This document shows positions 26,994-36,435 of a DNA stretch of 64,000 nucleotides, piece after piece. Each line of letters opens with the position of its first letter. The stretch's first letter is position 1. The stretch spans positions 62,001 through 126,000 of the forward strand of contig NZ_BCAG01000005.1 in assembly GCF_001293685.1 (NCBI RefSeq), read 5' to 3'. The stretch comes from Desulfatitalea tepidiphila. Its GTDB lineage: Bacteria > Desulfobacterota > Desulfobacteria > Desulfobacterales > Desulfosarcinaceae. The position numbers and the translations under genes were made by a program. The notes under the pieces were generated by a model. The model had not been told where the DNA came from. It searched no databases and saw only the letters and a program-made list of their open reading frames with translations.

Positions 26994-27755
26994 TCAGCGG
27001 GCACCTATCCCGATCGCGGACAGATAAGCCACACCCCCCAAACGACGCACCTCCACCTGAATATCCGCGGCCCGCTGCGACACGTAGGGGGTTGGCGGCG
27101 AGACGCGATGCGTCCCGGGATTGGGCAGGGCCGCGGCCAGAAGGGCGGCCTGGTAACCGTTGAGCCGCGACGGCGGCAAGCCGAAAAACCGCCGGCCCGC
27201 GGCATCGGCCCCGAAGATGTCGGGTCCGAACTGGGCGATATTGAGATAGACCTCCAGAATACGCCGCTTGGACCAGACCAGTTCGATGGCCACCGTCAGC
27301 CCGGCTTCAATGCCCTTTCGGACCCAACTGCGACCGGACCAGAGAAAGAGGTTCTTGGTCACCTGCTGGGAAATGGTGCTGGCCCCCCTGGGTGTCGACC
27401 TGCGCCGATTATCCTCCAGCGCGTCGGAGATGGCCTTGAAATCAAAACCCCAGTGGTCGGGAAAACGCTGGTCCTCGGACGCGACCACCGCTACAGCCAA
27501 GGCGGGCGAAATCTTTTTCAGCGGCACCCAGCGGTATGCGACCGGGTTACCCCTGATCTTGTGCCCCAGCATGAACGCACTGGTGGGCACCGGCATCCAG
27601 CGCAACAGGAGGATGACACAAAACAGAACGACGGCAAACGCCGAAACGACAATACCCGCCCACTTGGCCGCGGACCTGAACCGCCGGGGGCTGGGTCCCT
27701 GCCGTTGTGCCTGCGTCTCGAAATAATCGGACCAGAAGAGTTTGGACTTAAACAT
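26994..27755 (-). CDS. mtgA: Monofunctional biosynthetic peptidoglycan transglycosylase
   Basis: This 253-residue GT51 enzyme polymerises lipid II into glycan strands. A single membrane anchor lies at about residues 30-55. The catalytic motifs are present: ASEDQRFPDHWGFD (catalytic glutamate), GASTISQQVTKNLFLW, RKGIEA and ILEVYLNIAQFG. There is no transpeptidase domain. The start at 27755 is a compromise; a longer frame to 27800 would run back into the terminator of the preceding gene. Length fits the MtgA family. Confidence 0.92.
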   Translation of the reverse strand: MFKSKLFWSDYFETQAQRQGPSPRRFRSAAKWAGIVVSAFAVVLFCVILLLRWMPVPTSAFMLGHKIRGNPVAYRWVPLKKISPALAVAVVASEDQRFPDHWGFDFKAISDALEDNRRRSTPRGASTISQQVTKNLFLWSGRSWVRKGIEAGLTVAIELVWSKRRILEVYLNIAQFGPDIFGADAAGRRFFGLPPSRLNGYQAALLAAALPNPGTHRVSPPTPYVSQRAADIQVEVRRLGGVAYLSAIGIGAR

Positions 27756-27766
27756 CTTCGAGATGA

Positions 27767-27820
27767 CAAAAAAAGCTGCCCGGCAGTTCCACCCAATCAC
27801 CGATCAGGGGGCTGCCGGGC
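27767..27820 (-). terminator. Intrinsic terminator
   Basis: On the minus strand a stem GCCCGGCAG / CTGCCGGGC is followed by AGC and seven T. It ends the 27841-28152 gene and lies just before mtgA. Confidence 0.8.
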
Positions 27821-27840
27821 GACGCGTTTATCACATCTGG

Positions 27841-28152
27841 TTAGCCGGGGATGGACACCGGTGCGGCCTTGCCGATGAATTCCAGGGTTGCCTCGTACTT
27901 GGCACGCAAATCCACTGTGCCCTCATCGATCTCCTTTTTGACCGGACTCCATTCGGTGGGGCACTCGTTCCGCAGTCCGGACAATCGATCTTCCATTTCG
28001 GTGATAATATTAACCAGATCGCCGTACTGATACAACACCTTATCCTTATCAACGCCGGGAAGCTTATCAAATTTCCGCTGAAGATCAAACAGGCGGGCCT
28101 TCCACACGCCAAGCTCGAGTTCCACATTTTTGCAATAATCGTTTACATTCAT
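27841..28152 (-). CDS. Hypothetical coiled-coil protein
   Basis: This 103-residue protein (MNVNDYCKNVELELGVWKA...) is almost entirely helical with heptad-like charge spacing from residues 8 to 90, consistent with a short coiled coil. The family is not recognised. AAAGGAGAG precedes the ATG, and a strong terminator follows the stop, so it is a complete single-gene unit. Similar small helical proteins are common in sulfate reducers, without known function. Confidence 0.7.
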   Translation of the reverse strand: MNVNDYCKNVELELGVWKARLFDLQRKFDKLPGVDKDKVLYQYGDLVNIITEMEDRLSGLRNECPTEWSPVKKEIDEGTVDLRAKYEATLEFIGKAAPVSIPG

Positions 28153-28283
28153 GGCTTCTCTCCTTTTAATGAGGTCGTGTTAACTTCACAAGAAAGATAT
28201 TTAAAATGAAAGTTAACCGTCCCTGAGCATAACGCAATCCGAGGGAATTCAGCGCTGAATGGGGGTCAAAACCTACCAACGTG

Positions 28284-30152
28284 TCAATTGGGACGGCCCG
28301 CATATCCAAAGGGATCGTAGTGGTTGGCGACGAGCACGACCCAACCCGTGGCGCAGGTGCTGGGAATGGGATTGGCATACCAGCCGAAGGGAATCATGGC
28401 CCGTCGGCTCGCGTAGAGATAGGGTTTCGATCGGGTCCGGATCAGGCGGGCGTAGCGGTCGGGGCGGCCGGGAAAAGCCTCGTTCGCGTATCGGTCATGG
28501 CGCAGGCGCACCAAGGCGGACAGCATCTGCCGTTCGTCGCGGTCCAGGCTCGCGACCCGCGCCTGGGCCTTGGCAGCCCCGTCGGCCGCCGCGCGCAGAT
28601 AATGCCGGCGGAGGTTGCGCACCATGGTGATGGCGCCGGCAGTCCACTCGGCGGACATCATACCCTGGCGAAAGTCTCCACCGGCGGTCATGCCGTTGCC
28701 GTCGCGGTCCGAATAGCCCACGCCCCACAGCGTTTGGCCCGCGCCGTAGCCCCCCCAGCGCTTGACCTGCTGCCAGTTGTCGAAGGCCGCGCCGCTCCCG
28801 AACCAATCGTCGATCATGCCCGCGCCGAGGGCCGCCACGCCCCAGGTATTGACATCCACGGCCAGGGGCGAACGCATTGGCACCCACGTCTCGACCCGGT
28901 CCGCTGCATTGGCCAGACCGCCCGGGACAAACCCGCCGTCATGCCACGCCCGATGCCTGAAAAAGTCGAGGAGGCCGGCGGTGGTGCGGCCGGAAGCCGA
29001 TTTCCCACCGTGAAGCATGGTTTGAATGCTGGCCAACGCTTGCCGGATCGCTCTCTTGTCCCGCTCGTCCAGCGTTTTCTGGCCGGCCAAGGTCCCCTCC
29101 AAGGTCGCCCGCAGCACCTTCAAGCCGGCATAGAGCGAGAAGTTGTTCTCTACCGACACCTGCTGGGGATGCACAAAGGTGCCGCCCACGTTGCCGGCCG
29201 TACCCGCAGGCGCATAGTAGACGGCGCCGATGTCGGACTGCATCGCGGCAAAGGTGGGCAGCAGGGCCAGGGCCTGACGGATCGCCGGATCGTCGAAAGG
29301 AATGAAACGGCCCCCTTTATACCGCACGTGGTGCAGATAGGCGGCGTGCAGCGGCCCCAACAGAAACGCCCAGGCGTTTTCACCGGTGATCGGTTTCCAG
29401 TCCGACCAGCTGATCCGGCCGCGCCGGTATGCGGGTGTCGGCCCGGTCTGACGGGTCGGCAGCCCTTCAACGGTGATCCAGCGCTCCCAGGGCGTACCCC
29501 TGAAAGGATCATCGGACAGCCAGGACCGGCCGAACATGCGGAAGGCAAAAGCGCTTTGGGGATCGGAGACCGACCGGCCGTTGTATCGAAAGATCTCCTT
29601 GCGGGTGACGGCCCGATTGGCCCCCTTGACCACCACTTCCGCATCGCCGCAATGGCCTTCGCGAAGTAGCAGGCTCTGGTTGCCGGCCAGATCGTAAGCG
29701 TCGGCGGCATATGGATTGATGAAACCGTTGGCCGCCTGCCCCAGGACCACCGCAATCTGCCACACTGCACCATCGTAAATGTTGGCGCCGTTGTGGACAA
29801 AGACCCGCTCGATCTGCAGGGGACCACCCGCACCGGGCAGCGGGGAGAGGGTCGAGTCTTCGGGATTGTAGCGGTCGACGACCGCACAGACGACATCCGG
29901 CGAGGCGCAGACAAATTCACCCCAGTAGTCCGCGCTGTCGAGGTAGCTCAGCGGCAGGACGCGGCCATTCAAGGCGCCGGCCGTGGCCGTGTAAAGGGCA
30001 CCGCCGTCGGCATCCCGATCGCTCACCAGGAAGCGATAGGTTGCCGCCAGATCGTCGAAAGCCGCCTTAGCCCGGGCCGACACAAAGGGAATTGAAAGGA
30101 TGATCCCTATACCGATGAGGCACCGGAACAATCTGGAAAAGCACGTTGTCAT
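28284..30152 (-). CDS. Exported hypothetical protein, possibly alpha/alpha-barrel
   Basis: This 622-residue protein has a signal peptide (residues 1-30, cleavage probably after ARAKA). The body is rich in Trp, Tyr and Asp-Gly pairs (VCASPDVVCAVVDRYNPED, SWSDWKPITGENAWAFLLGP, VDVNTWGVAALGAG, DRDGNGMTAGGDF). Repeated helix-rich blocks with conserved aromatics resemble periplasmic glycoside-hydrolase-like (alpha/alpha) barrels, but no catalytic family is recognised. The start at 30152 is set by the signal peptide. It follows a membrane-protein gene by 16 bases, so the pair likely works together in the envelope. Confidence 0.7.
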   Translation of the reverse strand: MTTCFSRLFRCLIGIGIILSIPFVSARAKAAFDDLAATYRFLVSDRDADGGALYTATAGALNGRVLPLSYLDSADYWGEFVCASPDVVCAVVDRYNPEDSTLSPLPGAGGPLQIERVFVHNGANIYDGAVWQIAVVLGQAANGFINPYAADAYDLAGNQSLLLREGHCGDAEVVVKGANRAVTRKEIFRYNGRSVSDPQSAFAFRMFGRSWLSDDPFRGTPWERWITVEGLPTRQTGPTPAYRRGRISWSDWKPITGENAWAFLLGPLHAAYLHHVRYKGGRFIPFDDPAIRQALALLPTFAAMQSDIGAVYYAPAGTAGNVGGTFVHPQQVSVENNFSLYAGLKVLRATLEGTLAGQKTLDERDKRAIRQALASIQTMLHGGKSASGRTTAGLLDFFRHRAWHDGGFVPGGLANAADRVETWVPMRSPLAVDVNTWGVAALGAGMIDDWFGSGAAFDNWQQVKRWGGYGAGQTLWGVGYSDRDGNGMTAGGDFRQGMMSAEWTAGAITMVRNLRRHYLRAAADGAAKAQARVASLDRDERQMLSALVRLRHDRYANEAFPGRPDRYARLIRTRSKPYLYASRRAMIPFGWYANPIPSTCATGWVVLVANHYDPFGYAGRPN

Positions 30153-30168
30153 GTCGCAACCAGCAGGG

Positions 30169-30690
30169 TCATGGCGCAACCTCCTGCTCCGCTCCTCTAT
30201 CCTGGTGCAGGGCACACCACACCCACAGGGTCGTGGCGAGGGGAGTCAGCGCCGTGGCATACCACACCCCGTCGAGCCAGGTCCGGATGTGAATCCCCGC
30301 CTGAGGATCGATGGCGGGTTCTCGGAAAAGATAGCCGAGCGACACCGCAACGACCATGATGGCCACGAAGAGGGCGACCGCGGAAACGAGGATGCACGCC
30401 AGGATGCGCGTGGCCGGCAGCGACACGGGCAAGCGCAGAAAACGGGGATTGCGCACAAGAAGCCAGACGATCAAGGCCAGGGCGGACAACACCGGCAGCC
30501 AGAGCATGGCGGCTTCGAACAGCAGGTGCGGCGCGCCGCCACCTGAAAATGGATTCAATTCCTGAAGTCTTTCGATGAACCTGGGAAAGAGAAACACGAG
30601 CAGCCACACCGCGGCCGGTGCGAAAAGCATGCGGCAAATTTGCGACCGCAATTGTTCCAAATATTGCAAAGCAGTCAAAGACAGACGCAT
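30169..30690 (-). CDS. Hypothetical membrane protein (four segments)
   Basis: This 173-residue protein has four predicted membrane segments (about residues 20-36, 58-80, 95-118, 145-163) and no soluble domain. I do not recognise a family. It starts 13 bases after the stop of the alpha/beta-hydrolase operon partner on the other side and ends just before the exported protein gene, suggesting an accessory membrane subunit. Confidence 0.65.
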   Translation of the reverse strand: MRLSLTALQYLEQLRSQICRMLFAPAAVWLLVFLFPRFIERLQELNPFSGGGAPHLLFEAAMLWLPVLSALALIVWLLVRNPRFLRLPVSLPATRILACILVSAVALFVAIMVVAVSLGYLFREPAIDPQAGIHIRTWLDGVWYATALTPLATTLWVWCALHQDRGAEQEVAP

Positions 30691-30703
30691 CGCCTTATGA
30701 ACA

Positions 30704-31636
30704 CTACCTCGTATCCGTCAGCATCCGGATCGCCTTGTCCAGGGACCGATTGAACGCTTCCGGACGGTTCATCATCAGGAAATGATCGGCATCCTTCAAC
30801 ACAATGGCCTCATACGACGCCATGTGCCGCCGGTTGGCATCATAGTTCACCGGCCACAGGTCTCCATTCACGGAGATGACCGGGACGCGGATCTGCTCAA
30901 AAATCTTTGCCGCTTCACCGCTGATATACTGTTTCAGCATCTCCTCCATGGCACCGATGGCCACCTCCGGCGGCGCGGCCGACATGTCCGCCAGGATCCA
31001 TTCGCGCAGCCGCCCATCGGTTCTTGGCGAAATCATTTCCCCCACGAACCGCCGGATTTCGGCTTTGAAATCTTTCCTGAACGGAACGACCATTTTATCA
31101 GCATCTTCCTGCGTCACCGGATACTCGATATTTTCAAGGGTGTCCACGCCGATCAGGCCGACGACGCGGTCGGGCATGAGACGGGCGGCTTCCGCGATCA
31201 CCGACCCGCCCATGGAGTGGCCGATCAGGATCACCCGGGCCGCGCCCGCCGCCGTTGTCACCGCACACACATCCTCTCCGAAAGCACGCATACTATAGCG
31301 CGTGCGCGTCGCCGCCGAGTGGCCGTGACCGGCCAGGTCGAGGATGACCAGGCGGTGCCGTTTCGCAAAATAGGGCACCTGGGCCCGCCAGTAGCGGGCA
31401 TCGCAATTCCAGCCGTGCACGAAAACCAGCGTGGGTTCCCCGTTGCCGTGGACCTCACAGGAAATCGCCGTGCCATCCGCGGATCGCACCATTTGGGGCC
31501 ATTGCGCCAAGGCTTTCGCCGCTCCGAAAACCAGCACCATCAATGTCAGGCCAGTGGTCACGCTCAGCGCCCGCCTGCCGTGGGATCGGCGGCAAAGCCC
31601 GCCCTTATTGCGAAACGCAGTTGAAACACTGTTCAT
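30704..31636 (-). CDS. Exported alpha/beta hydrolase
   Basis: This 310-residue alpha/beta-hydrolase has an N-terminal signal or anchor (about residues 25-45). It has the oxyanion motif HGWNCD, nucleophile elbow GHSMGG (serine about residue 133), acid in VNGDLWPV and histidine in DADHFLM. It likely acts on an ester in the periplasm; the substrate is unknown. It lies 44 bases after the stop of the hybrid kinase gene on the same strand, and precedes the membrane protein gene by 13 bases. Confidence 0.87.
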   Translation of the reverse strand: MNSVSTAFRNKGGLCRRSHGRRALSVTTGLTLMVLVFGAAKALAQWPQMVRSADGTAISCEVHGNGEPTLVFVHGWNCDARYWRAQVPYFAKRHRLVILDLAGHGHSAATRTRYSMRAFGEDVCAVTTAAGAARVILIGHSMGGSVIAEAARLMPDRVVGLIGVDTLENIEYPVTQEDADKMVVPFRKDFKAEIRRFVGEMISPRTDGRLREWILADMSAAPPEVAIGAMEEMLKQYISGEAAKIFEQIRVPVISVNGDLWPVNYDANRRHMASYEAIVLKDADHFLMMNRPEAFNRSLDKAIRMLTDTR

Positions 31637-31680
31637 CTGTGAGTTACTCCATTGTCAAATGATCGTCCCGACCGTTGCAT

Positions 31681-34600
31681 TCAATCGAGGGCGCGGCGCA
31701 GTGCATTGCGCAGATTGGACATGGTGTACGGCTTCTGGATAAACCCTGTCAACCCTCTGCCGATAAAACGTTGCGCCACCTCCTGCTCGCTGTAACCGCT
31801 CGACAGGATCACGCGCACATCGCTTCGCATCCTGCGCAGCTCCCGAAATGCCTCCTCCCCCCCCATCTCGGGCATCATGAGATCGAGAATGACACACACG
31901 ACCTCTGACCCCCGGGTGCGGAAGATCTCTAAGCCCTGCCGGCCATTGGTCGCCGTCAGAACCTGAAAACCCAACATCTCCAGCATCGCAGATGCCACGT
32001 CACGGATATCGGGATCATCGTCGACGAGCAGGATAGTGCCGCCGCCATGCAGCGGCGCGCCCTCTTCACCCGGCCTCTCATGGTCGCCTGCTTTCCGCCC
32101 CACAGCGGGCAGGAGGATCTTGAAGGTGGTTCCCCGGCCCACTTCGCTGTAAACTTTGATCGCTCCCTTGTGACCCCGCACAATGCCCAGCACCGCCGCC
32201 AGTCCCAGCCCCCGGCCGGTAAATTTCGTGGTAAAGAACGGATCGAACATCTTTTTCAGGGCTTCGGCATCCATCCCGCAACCGCTATCCGAAATTTCCA
32301 GGTAAACGTAGTCACCCGCGGGGAGACGGTCATCCAGATAGCTCGTGGCCAAATAGACGTCATCGCATGCCATGACGCCGGTCGTGATCGAAATGACCCC
32401 TTTCCTGTCGCCCAGGGCTTCGGACGCGTTGGTGATCAGGTTCATGATCACCTGACGGATCTGGGTGGCATCCACCTCCACCGCCGGTAGGTCCTCGCCA
32501 AGTGTGTAGCTCAATATCGCTTTCTTGGAAATCGACACATCGAGCATCTGGCCCATTTCCCGGACGATCTCCGAAAGGTCGTGGCAGCCGACCACGAAAT
32601 GCCCCTTGCCGGAATAGGCAAGCATCTGACGGCACAGATCCGCACCGCGATGGGAGGCCCGGATGACCTCCTCGATATGATTGCGCGCCGGCGACACCGC
32701 AGAGAGCTTCAGGGCTGCCAGATCGGCGTTCCCGAGGATGGCCATGAGCAGATTGTTGAAATCGTGGGCAATTCCTCCGGCGAGCAACCCCAGGCTCTCG
32801 AGTTTTTGCACCTCGCGCATCTGGGTCTCGAACCTTTGGCGCTCTTCCTCCGCACGCTTTTCCGCAGTGATGTCCTGCACGACGCCAAAGGATTTTATGG
32901 GACGCCCCTGTGGGTCATATTCGGTATGGCCGATCTCGTTGACCCACTTGATCCGTCCATCCTCCATCAGCAAACGATGGGCGATTTCGTATGAACTGCC
33001 ATCTTTGACGGAGCCGTAATAGGCCTGTTCCACCTTTTCGCGATCCGCCGGGTGGATGGCATTCAAAAACGCCTCGGCTGTGGCGCCGAACTCCTTGGGA
33101 TCGATTTCAAAAAGCGCATACACGCTTTCCGACCATTCCAGCTTATTGCTTACCAGATCCAATTCCCAATTGCCGATCCTGGCGATCCGCTGTGCTTCCT
33201 TGAGATTTTGTTCGCTTCGCGCCAGTTTATCCTCCACTTTCTTGCGCTCGGCAATGAACCGCGCCTGCTGAATATTCTGATAGGCCGTGTTGGAGAGTTG
33301 ATTGGCCAGAGTGAAAAGGGATTGGGCGATCTGTTCGAAAGTCTTTTGGGGCATGACGGGAACTTTGAGCAGGGCATCGCGGAACGCTGCCTCGTCGGCG
33401 CCGATGGCGCGCGCGTAGGCCATCGTTTGCGCTTCGCTCTGCGTCTCACTGCGGACCTGGCCGATCAGCCAGCTGGCGATGTGGCGTCCGGCGACGGTGA
33501 TGCTGGCGCCCGCGCCCAGCAGGCCGGCGCTCAAACAGGCCCCGATGGTCGGCCCGGAAGGATTGTGCCGGCCGAGGGTCGCATCCGAGATCTTGCAGTT
33601 TCTGAATCCTATCTCGTTTTTGCGGATGAACTCGCTGCAGAAATAGGTGAAGTTGCTTGGCCGCGTGATGGGTGTCCCGTCAGGTCGGGTGATGAGCGCA
33701 CCGACGCCCCAGACCTCCGCGAAGAGGTCCTGCAGGCGTTGAAGATCGGAAAGGTTGAACAGGTCTTCGAAGGCAATGTTCTCCACATCGTCCAGAGGCT
33801 GGGTGAGCGCCAGGACGCGCTTCTCGAGCGCATCCTCCATGCGTTTGCGGTCCGTGATGTCCGGAAAAACCAGAAATGCGGCGATGATCTTCCCCTCACT
33901 GTTGTAAATGGGAGCCGCGCTGACCATCTCGTATCGCCGGCTACCATCCTTGCGCTGTACAATCATCTCCTTGTTTTTGGTCGTTGCCCCCTGGAGCGCC
34001 AGGATCAGGGGCAGCTCGTTCCAGGGAACCGGATGGCCCTCGCCGTCGAAATCCTGCCAGGTGGGTGAAATTTCATCCAGGGACCGCCCCGACAAGGACG
34101 CTCCATCTATGCCCAGCATCTCCCTTCCGGCATCGTTGGCATATAGAATGACCGCTTCGGGAGCGCTGACCAGGACCATGGGAACCGGTGTCTGGTTGAA
34201 GGCCGATTGCAGCAGAATCTTGGTTTCGGCCAGTTCCCTTTCGACCCGGACGCGTTCCGTAGTGTCAAACGCGATACCTGCCACCATGGCCGGCACATCG
34301 TGCCCCTCGATCGCGAATTTATAAGTATCAAAGAAAATTTCGGCGCCGTTCGGGTCGGTGAGTCGTTCCTTAACGAGGATCGGTCCCTCTGTCAGGACCC
34401 TCAGGTCGTCCCTGCGCATGCGCTTGGCGATCTCCAGCGGGACCATTTCTTCGGTAGTTTTGCCGACGATGCATTGCTGTCCGAGAAGCTGCTCCAGGTA
34501 TCGGTTGGCATATAATATACGCCCTGAACCATCCTTGATGAAAGCGCTGGCAGGCAGGTGCGCCATGAAGGCGGAAAAACGCCGCTCGCTCTCCCTTAAC

Positions 34601-35205
34601 GCCGACTCCGCCCTCTTTCGTTCCGTCATGTCTCGGCAGATGGTGAAAATCAGTCGATTTCCCGATGATTCGAACAGTCGGGCCGATATCTCCACTGGGA
34701 CCCGGGTGCCATCCCGTGCCTGGTGAATGGTTTCGAACAGATGATGGCCCTGCCGCCGCAGGGCCTCGAATCGCCCGGGTATCAACTCAGCCTGTTCTGA
34801 AGCGTCCACCTCCCGGATGTTCATTTTCAAAAACTCTTCCCGGCTGTAGCCCAACCGCTCACAGGCTTCCCGGTTGGCCTCCAGAATTCGGCCATCCACC
34901 TCCAGTATGAATGCGGGGTCTTTCACGACCTCGAAAAAGCTGCGGAATTTCTCCTCGCTCTCCCGCAGCTTGTGCGCCCCCGTCTTTCGTCCCAAAGCAT
35001 CGCGGACAGCACGGATCTCGTTGAAGAATCGCTTCTTTGCCGTTTCGATCCGCGACGGGGTCATGACGGTTGTGGGCTTGGCCTCGCCGGTACCGGAGGG
35101 CTTCACGCCGGCTTGGCCGGACGTCTGGGATTTTGTCCGTTCGTCCAGATCTTTACCACCGTCGATCCTCATACGATCCTTTCCAGCCTCCCGCCAAAAG
35201 GGCAT
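31681..35205 (-). CDS. PAS/PocR hybrid sensor histidine kinase
   Basis: This 1,174-residue sensor has PAS domains starting near residues 65, 200 and 325, a PocR ligand-sensing domain at about 465-640 (VENIAFEDLFNLSDLQRLQD, GAGASITVAGRHIASWLIGQ) and a fourth PAS near 665. HisKA (GGIAHDFNNLLMA), HATPase (GRGLGLAAVLGIV) and C-terminal REC (LLVDDDPD, VILDLMMPE, FIQKPY) follow. No membrane segment is present, so it is probably a soluble sensor of a small molecule. The start at 35205 has GGAAGG before it; ATG 35172 is an alternative. Its architecture parallels the broken kinase at 13065, but PocR is unique to this one. Confidence 0.92.
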   Translation of the reverse strand: MPFWREAGKDRMRIDGGKDLDERTKSQTSGQAGVKPSGTGEAKPTTVMTPSRIETAKKRFFNEIRAVRDALGRKTGAHKLRESEEKFRSFFEVVKDPAFILEVDGRILEANREACERLGYSREEFLKMNIREVDASEQAELIPGRFEALRRQGHHLFETIHQARDGTRVPVEISARLFESSGNRLIFTICRDMTERKRAESALRESERRFSAFMAHLPASAFIKDGSGRILYANRYLEQLLGQQCIVGKTTEEMVPLEIAKRMRRDDLRVLTEGPILVKERLTDPNGAEIFFDTYKFAIEGHDVPAMVAGIAFDTTERVRVERELAETKILLQSAFNQTPVPMVLVSAPEAVILYANDAGREMLGIDGASLSGRSLDEISPTWQDFDGEGHPVPWNELPLILALQGATTKNKEMIVQRKDGSRRYEMVSAAPIYNSEGKIIAAFLVFPDITDRKRMEDALEKRVLALTQPLDDVENIAFEDLFNLSDLQRLQDLFAEVWGVGALITRPDGTPITRPSNFTYFCSEFIRKNEIGFRNCKISDATLGRHNPSGPTIGACLSAGLLGAGASITVAGRHIASWLIGQVRSETQSEAQTMAYARAIGADEAAFRDALLKVPVMPQKTFEQIAQSLFTLANQLSNTAYQNIQQARFIAERKKVEDKLARSEQNLKEAQRIARIGNWELDLVSNKLEWSESVYALFEIDPKEFGATAEAFLNAIHPADREKVEQAYYGSVKDGSSYEIAHRLLMEDGRIKWVNEIGHTEYDPQGRPIKSFGVVQDITAEKRAEEERQRFETQMREVQKLESLGLLAGGIAHDFNNLLMAILGNADLAALKLSAVSPARNHIEEVIRASHRGADLCRQMLAYSGKGHFVVGCHDLSEIVREMGQMLDVSISKKAILSYTLGEDLPAVEVDATQIRQVIMNLITNASEALGDRKGVISITTGVMACDDVYLATSYLDDRLPAGDYVYLEISDSGCGMDAEALKKMFDPFFTTKFTGRGLGLAAVLGIVRGHKGAIKVYSEVGRGTTFKILLPAVGRKAGDHERPGEEGAPLHGGGTILLVDDDPDIRDVASAMLEMLGFQVLTATNGRQGLEIFRTRGSEVVCVILDLMMPEMGGEEAFRELRRMRSDVRVILSSGYSEQEVAQRFIGRGLTGFIQKPYTMSNLRNALRRALD

Positions 35206-35259
35206 CTCTGGCCTTCCTCCTGATGAGCATTGGGGAAAAAGGTCTCTCTCACATGCACC

Positions 35260-35394
35260 TCATCTTGATAAACGCGCACCTGTTGAGCCCAATCCTTGGG
35301 ACACTCTGGGAAGATCCCGTTTGTAATGCTTACACATGGGAATACCCCATACAATCAGAAGTACTATAATGTCTGGCACTCCGATTCCGACCAT
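35260..35394 (-). CDS. Small TatA-like membrane micro-protein
   Basis: A 44-residue frame starts MVGIGVPDIIVLLIVWG and has one hydrophobic segment, then a basic amphipathic stretch KHYKRDLPRVSQGLG. The pattern resembles the N terminus of TatA/TatB (short hydrophobic helix, hinge, then GLG-containing amphipathic helix), though sequence identity is weak. AAGGAAAG precedes the ATG. It is 54 bases before the hybrid kinase start. It could be a degenerate TatA or an unrelated micro-protein. Confidence 0.4.
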   Translation of the reverse strand: MVGIGVPDIIVLLIVWGIPMCKHYKRDLPRVSQGLGSTGARLSR

Positions 35395-35505
35395 AGCTCT
35401 TTCCTTTCAAGCAGCGCTTGGTCATTTCAGTGAGCTCGGTTCGGCACACACATGGGACCATGGTCCCCTATGAAAGTCTTTCCCGTTTACGCCGTCTCCA
35501 ATTTT

Positions 35506-35895
35506 TCAGCGCTTGACCGGCTCTAACATGCGGCTGCTGCAGGCGATCCAATGAAGGCGGGATGGTGTATAGGCACGAAGAAAGTAGCTCAACTGTGTAG
35601 GGCTCGCCACTGCGTGCCAGTTGGCGCCTCCCGCGGTCGCGGCGGCACCGAGATTCCGCCAGAATTCTCGCGCCGGAAAAAGTGTCATCTCCGGGCAACT
35701 CTCGAAGGATCGGATCACTCGGACCGGGCGAAGCGCATTGGGGGCCCCTCTCAGGATAGCTTCGGCTTCACTCACATAAAGAACGTCTCCGATCTCCTTG
35801 TAGAACACAACCTCCGTGCCTGCCGGCACCTGCACAAAAATCGAGGACCGACCATCGACGCCCCATCCTCCATGACCGCACACATAAATGTCCAT
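35506..35895 (-). CDS. Stv-type putative adhesin/effector-like protein
   Basis: This 129-residue protein has HGGWG followed by VPAGTEVVFYKE, FPAREF and a C-terminal LHWIACSS. These resemble the Stv putative-adhesin domain (HGG...VPAGxxxxFY...HWxAC), often attached to toxin or effector systems. The start at 35895 is favoured by AAGGAGGAGGAT six bases before it. The frame continues upstream into a GNAT-like fragment that is probably unrelated. Function in an accessory region is plausible but unproven. Confidence 0.55.
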   Translation of the reverse strand: MDIYVCGHGGWGVDGRSSIFVQVPAGTEVVFYKEIGDVLYVSEAEAILRGAPNALRPVRVIRSFESCPEMTLFPAREFWRNLGAAATAGGANWHAVASPTQLSYFLRAYTPSRLHWIACSSRMLEPVKR

Positions 35896-36081
35896 ATCCT
35901 CCTCCTTGGCAGCACGCAACGCCTGTACGATAAACTGCTCTGTGAGCTGACTGATCGCCGAGGTCTTGAATGCGTCGATGGTCACCTCGCTTATCGCGAT
36001 AATGTCGCCGGGCGCCTCGTCCCTGATAGTGACCTTTGAATTCAAGATTCCCTTATCCCTTCGACTGAACCGTACATCCAT
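35896..36081 (-). pseudogene. Truncated GNAT acetyltransferase N-terminus
   Basis: A stretch of about 42 residues (TIRDEAPGDIIAISEVTIDAF...TEQFIVQALRAA) matches the first strand and helices of GNAT acetyltransferases, and stops where the next gene begins. The acetyl-CoA-binding part is absent. It is in frame with the Stv-like gene, so a recombination that deleted the rest probably created this join. A true GNAT-Stv fusion is less likely because of the strong internal ribosome site. Confidence 0.5.
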
Positions 36082-36435
36082 TCATCCGCCATCGATAGGC
36101 CAGCCTTGCCCGGCGCGGAGAAAACCAATAACCGTTCTCTACGGCCGCCCCACCTGAGTCTCAACCCTATCGCCGTCCAGATCCGAGGCGCATTTAAGAC
36201 CGAAGAGAGGATGCGCTTTAAGGTCAAGCTAACCCATTAAAATAATATCTTATAGTTCTCAAAATGGCTAAATTGCAAGCCTGCTGTAAAGAAAATGCCA
36301 CACTGTTCTGAAACCAGCTGGCCATTGGAGTGGATCACATTTGGCAAGCAGTCGGAAATATCTATAGAAAACAAATGGTTCAAGGCAAATGAGTGGCCAC
36401 ATATTGCTGGCAGTGGTCTAAAAATTGAAATATAT
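36082..36435. other. AT-rich intergenic region
   Basis: This stretch is clearly more A+T-rich than the surroundings, mainly from 36235 to 36450, and holds no credible gene. It fits imported DNA or a promoter region; I see no definite sites. Confidence 0.45.

Noticed and set aside
28281-29669. 462-codon plus-strand frame
   Set aside because: Lies opposite the exported protein with signal peptide; no ribosome site, His/Gly/Arg-rich shadow.
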